A stretch of 64,000 bases of DNA from Bacillota bacterium (GTDB taxonomy: Bacteria; Bacillota; Clostridia; Acetivibrionales; JANLFN01): the NCBI GenBank assembly GCA_023421675.1, contig JAEZTC010000001.1, positions 124,001-188,000 on the forward strand, given 5' to 3'. The position numbers and the translations under genes were made by a program. Under the pieces are notes generated by a model. It was not told the origin of the DNA. It did not search any database and was given only the letters and a program-made list of their open reading frames with translations. Shown piece by piece: positions 61,834-64,000 of this stretch; within the stretch, counting starts at the first letter, position 1; each line of letters starts with the position of its first letter.

Positions 61834-62511
61834 CTACACCTCAAACTGGTAGCCAATGCCCCATATGGTTTTTATATACTCGGGTTTGGAGGCATTCACT
61901 TCAATTTTTTCTCTCAGCCATCTGATATGGACGGCAAGAGTGCTTATCTCTCCAAGGCAGTCCATTCCCCAAACAGCATCAAAGAGTTCTTCCTTTGTAA
62001 TTGCCTTTGAACGGTTTCTGATAAGATAGGCAAGGAGGTCAAATTCCTTGACTGTCATGTCACGCTGTTTGCCTGAAACAAATACCTTTCTTGAACTGAA
62101 ATCTACACTTACATTTCCAAAAGTGAAAAACTCTTTTTGATCTGCTTCCATGTCGTAGCACCTGCGAAAGCTGGCTTTAACCCTTGCCAACAGTTCAATA
62201 AGGGAATAGGGTTTCGGGACATAGTCATCACCGCCAAGTCCGAATGCTGCTACCTTATCTGCATCACTTGTCCTTGCGCTTATAAATATGATGGGTATAT
62301 TAGATTTTTTACGTATTTCACTGCATATATTAAAACCAGAAGCATCAGGAAGATTAATATCCAGAATTATCAGTTTGAATTCAGTTTCTGAAAGCAGCTT
62401 GAGTGCTTCCTTCCAGGTAAAGGCCTGCTTCACGGCATAGCCGTATTCATCAAGGAAATCTTTAGTTATATCTGAAAGTTCAATTTCATCATCAATTATT
62501 AGAATGTCCAT
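61834..62511 (-). CDS. OmpR-family response regulator
   Basis: This 225-residue protein has a receiver domain with the DDE acidic pair (about 7-9), phospho-acceptor in LIILDINLP (about 52), Thr/Ser in IPIIFISAR and the Lys in PKPYS, and a C-terminal winged helix (about 130-225; LTVKEFDLL-like MTVKEFDLLAYL, then IRWLREKIE and IKTIWGIGYQFEV). It is upstream of the kinase, 1-2 bases apart. It probably regulates the ABC genes at 57202-60325 and perhaps the hydrolase at 53645 through 11-bp repeats. Confidence 0.93.
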   Translation of the reverse strand: MDILIIDDEIELSDITKDFLDEYGYAVKQAFTWKEALKLLSETEFKLIILDINLPDASGFNICSEIRKKSNIPIIFISARTSDADKVAAFGLGGDDYVPKPYSLIELLARVKASFRRCYDMEADQKEFFTFGNVSVDFSSRKVFVSGKQRDMTVKEFDLLAYLIRNRSKAITKEELFDAVWGMDCLGEISTLAVHIRWLREKIEVNASKPEYIKTIWGIGYQFEV

Positions 62512-62669
62512 TATATTTACCTGCTTCCTGGTAGATGGGTTTCTTAACTCATATATTACATTTTTTTGACAGGGTTATCAATTAAAAGATGGATGATTTA
62601 CTTTATGTAAACACAACTCAAAGTGCTTCATCATAGAATAAAATATAAGTATTTCGGACGGTGATAAAT

Positions 62670-63326
62670 ATGGATACAGATGCACGTGAACAATGTCTCA
62701 GACTTGGCATGAAAGCTCCTGACTTCACTGCAGTTACAACCTTCGGGCCACTTAAGCTTTCAAGCCTTAAAGGAAAGTGGATTGTCTTTTTCTCGCATCC
62801 CGGTGATTTTACTCCTGTATGTACAACAGAATTTATTGCATTTTCAAAATGTGCCACGCAATTTGCGCAATTGAATGTTCAGCTGTTAGGCCTCAGTATA
62901 GACAGTAATCCATCTCATCTGGCTTGGGTTTATAATATTTATCAACATACCGGGATACAAATTCCATTCCCGATAATAGCTGACAGGGACGGTTCAATTG
63001 CAAGAATGTACGGGATGATTGCAACGGATGTAAGCGCAACTCAAACGGTAAGAAATGTATTTATTATTGATGATAAGCAGATAATCAGGGCTATACTTGT
63101 TTACCCTCTGACAAATGGGCGTAATATACCCGAAATTATTAGACTCGTTTGCGCACTTCAGACATCAGACAGGGAAAAGGTTGTAACACCTGCCAATTGG
63201 GTACCGGGTATGCCTGTACTTGTGCCGCCTCCGGCAACCTATGAGGAAATGATGGAAAGGATAAAGTGTTCTCAGAAACAAGGCTTGAATTGTGTGGATT
63301 GGTATTGGTGCTATAAGAAGATATGA
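62670..63326 (+). CDS. Peroxiredoxin (1-Cys, Prx6-like)
   Basis: This 218-residue peroxiredoxin reduces hydrogen peroxide and organic peroxides. The peroxidatic cysteine is C51 in PGDFTPVCTTE, and the Prx6-type C-terminal domain follows (GRNIPEIIRLVCALQTSD). Extra Cys at the end (CSQKQGLNCVDWYWC) may act as resolving residues. The start ATG 62670 is chosen because GGTGA precedes it; GTG 62661 is also in frame. It is convergent with the DUF3888 gene, 1 base apart. Confidence 0.92.
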   Translation: MDTDAREQCLRLGMKAPDFTAVTTFGPLKLSSLKGKWIVFFSHPGDFTPVCTTEFIAFSKCATQFAQLNVQLLGLSIDSNPSHLAWVYNIYQHTGIQIPFPIIADRDGSIARMYGMIATDVSATQTVRNVFIIDDKQIIRAILVYPLTNGRNIPEIIRLVCALQTSDREKVVTPANWVPGMPVLVPPPATYEEMMERIKCSQKQGLNCVDWYWCYKKI

Positions 63327-63327
63327 A

Positions 63328-63804
63328 TCATGCTGCATTTTCAGGCGGCGGCCACTTTTTAATAATATCATGGTAATTAGGTGCAATGGGAAAGCTTTTA
63401 ACATGTTCGAAATTTTTGACTGTTACTTTACCTGAGGCATCTATTTCAAATGTTATACAATCAATTCCTACAGAATTATGAGGGCCTATATAAGGCTGAA
63501 CATTTAACTTTATCAAAAATTTAAAGCCTGTTTGCTCAAGGCTGATAAATTCAACACTCCAGGGATTTTCCATTGGGGTATAAGTTAAATACTGCCCATA
63601 AAACTCATCAATTGCTTTATCTATATGATGCATGAGAAGTGTTTTCAGTGCGTCCTGGTACGATCCTCCTTTTGAGTCTTGAGACGGGCTTGGACTGTCA
63701 TTCGTATCACCATTTTGTATACTGACAGCATGGGATGAATTATATGAAAATACTCCTATAGTGATAAGCGGAATTATTAAGTATAAAGCAAGTCTTTTTT
63801 TCAA
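63328..63804 (-). CDS. Secreted DUF3888 protein
   Basis: This 158-residue exported protein has a signal peptide (about 1-27, ending SSHA) and a DUF3888 domain (about 45-150; YQDALKTLLMHHIDKAIDEF, GPHNSVGIDCITFEI and the typical YHDIIKKWPPP end). The start is TTG at 63804, 7 bases after AAAGGGGTGA, an unusual start codon. The family is found in spore-forming Firmicutes and its function is unknown. Confidence 0.85.
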   Translation of the reverse strand: MKKRLALYLIIPLITIGVFSYNSSHAVSIQNGDTNDSPSPSQDSKGGSYQDALKTLLMHHIDKAIDEFYGQYLTYTPMENPWSVEFISLEQTGFKFLIKLNVQPYIGPHNSVGIDCITFEIDASGKVTVKNFEHVKSFPIAPNYHDIIKKWPPPENAA

Positions 63805-64000
63805 ACACGAATCACCCCTTTAGACTTTCATTAATTTAATCTATAAAACATTAAGTTTTGTAAATTTATTATTCCCGCAGATGTGGTCTAATCTTCTGGA
63901 AAGTATATGTCTCATAGTAGTTTTATTCTATTTCATGGACATTTCTTCTTTTTACAGTATTTGATTACTAGATTAATAATCCTGCTATTGATTACATGGT

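Noticed and set aside
1..64000. tRNA, rRNA, riboswitch or T-box elements
   Set aside because: No cloverleaf-like or conserved riboswitch core was seen in any intergenic region, although a covariance-model search would be needed to exclude them.

Overview
The window is AT-rich DNA with strong GGAGG-type ribosome binding sites, consensus sigma-A promoters, many rho-independent terminators and families typical of low-GC Gram-positive anaerobes: indolepyruvate ferredoxin oxidoreductase, SLH-domain surface proteins, MocR, PadR, HxlR and LacI regulators, and DUF1653, DUF3888, DUF4179 and DUF362 proteins. I infer a member of Clostridia, perhaps close to the Ruminiclostridium / Clostridium cluster III group; the exact genus is not decided by what I can see. 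No tRNA, rRNA, CRISPR array, integrase or complete insertion sequence was found.

Layout. 1-2.2 kb: the end of an aromatic 2-oxoacid oxidation operon (iorA-iorB-paaK). 2.4-9.1 kb: regulators, an aldo/keto reductase, a YitT membrane protein, a PNPOx-like flavoprotein and two decayed genes. 9.1-12.4 kb: a TetR-ABC-2 exporter operon with two matching palindromic operators. 12.5-19.1 kb: an acetyltransferase, a DUF1653 protein, a phosphodiesterase, a methyltransferase, and a LacI-dhaK-dhaL dihydroxyacetone kinase unit whose promoter lies between two identical 12-bp palindromes. 19.2-24 kb: a MocR regulator divergent from an ornithine cyclodeaminase-like / PhzF-like pair, then pfkA. 24-31.7 kb: a von Willebrand A protein, a second aldo/keto reductase, a LysM protein, an epimerase/SDR pair and an ECF sigma / DUF4179 anti-sigma pair.

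31.8-40.4 kb is a visibly GC-richer block transcribed leftward: a LytTR response regulator and GHKL sensor kinase, then two units each made of a small cysteine-containing protein followed by a large SLH-domain surface protein. The two SLH proteins are near-identical at both ends and differ in their middle modules. A pair of 13-bp direct repeats exactly 21 bp apart lies just upstream of the likely promoter of the first unit, the geometry expected for a LytTR regulator. I consider this the best candidate for a self-contained cell-surface system, and it looks laterally acquired.

40.5-49 kb: two small acidic proteins, a short MFS transporter followed by three paralogous one-helix secreted microproteins and a small polytopic protein, a PadR regulator, a flavodoxin lipoprotein, a GH3 lipoprotein, and a DHA2-type exporter divergent from its TetR regulator with a duplicated operator. 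49.2-57.2 kb: a broken SGNH hydrolase, a PrsW-type protease, a third aldo/keto reductase, HxlR and DUF362 ferredoxin-like proteins, a beta-lactamase-family hydrolase, an orphan ABC permease and a DUF1963 protein. 57.2-62.5 kb: a MacB/FtsX-type ABC transporter with an OmpR-type two-component system. 62.7-63.8 kb: a 1-Cys-type peroxiredoxin and a secreted DUF3888 protein.
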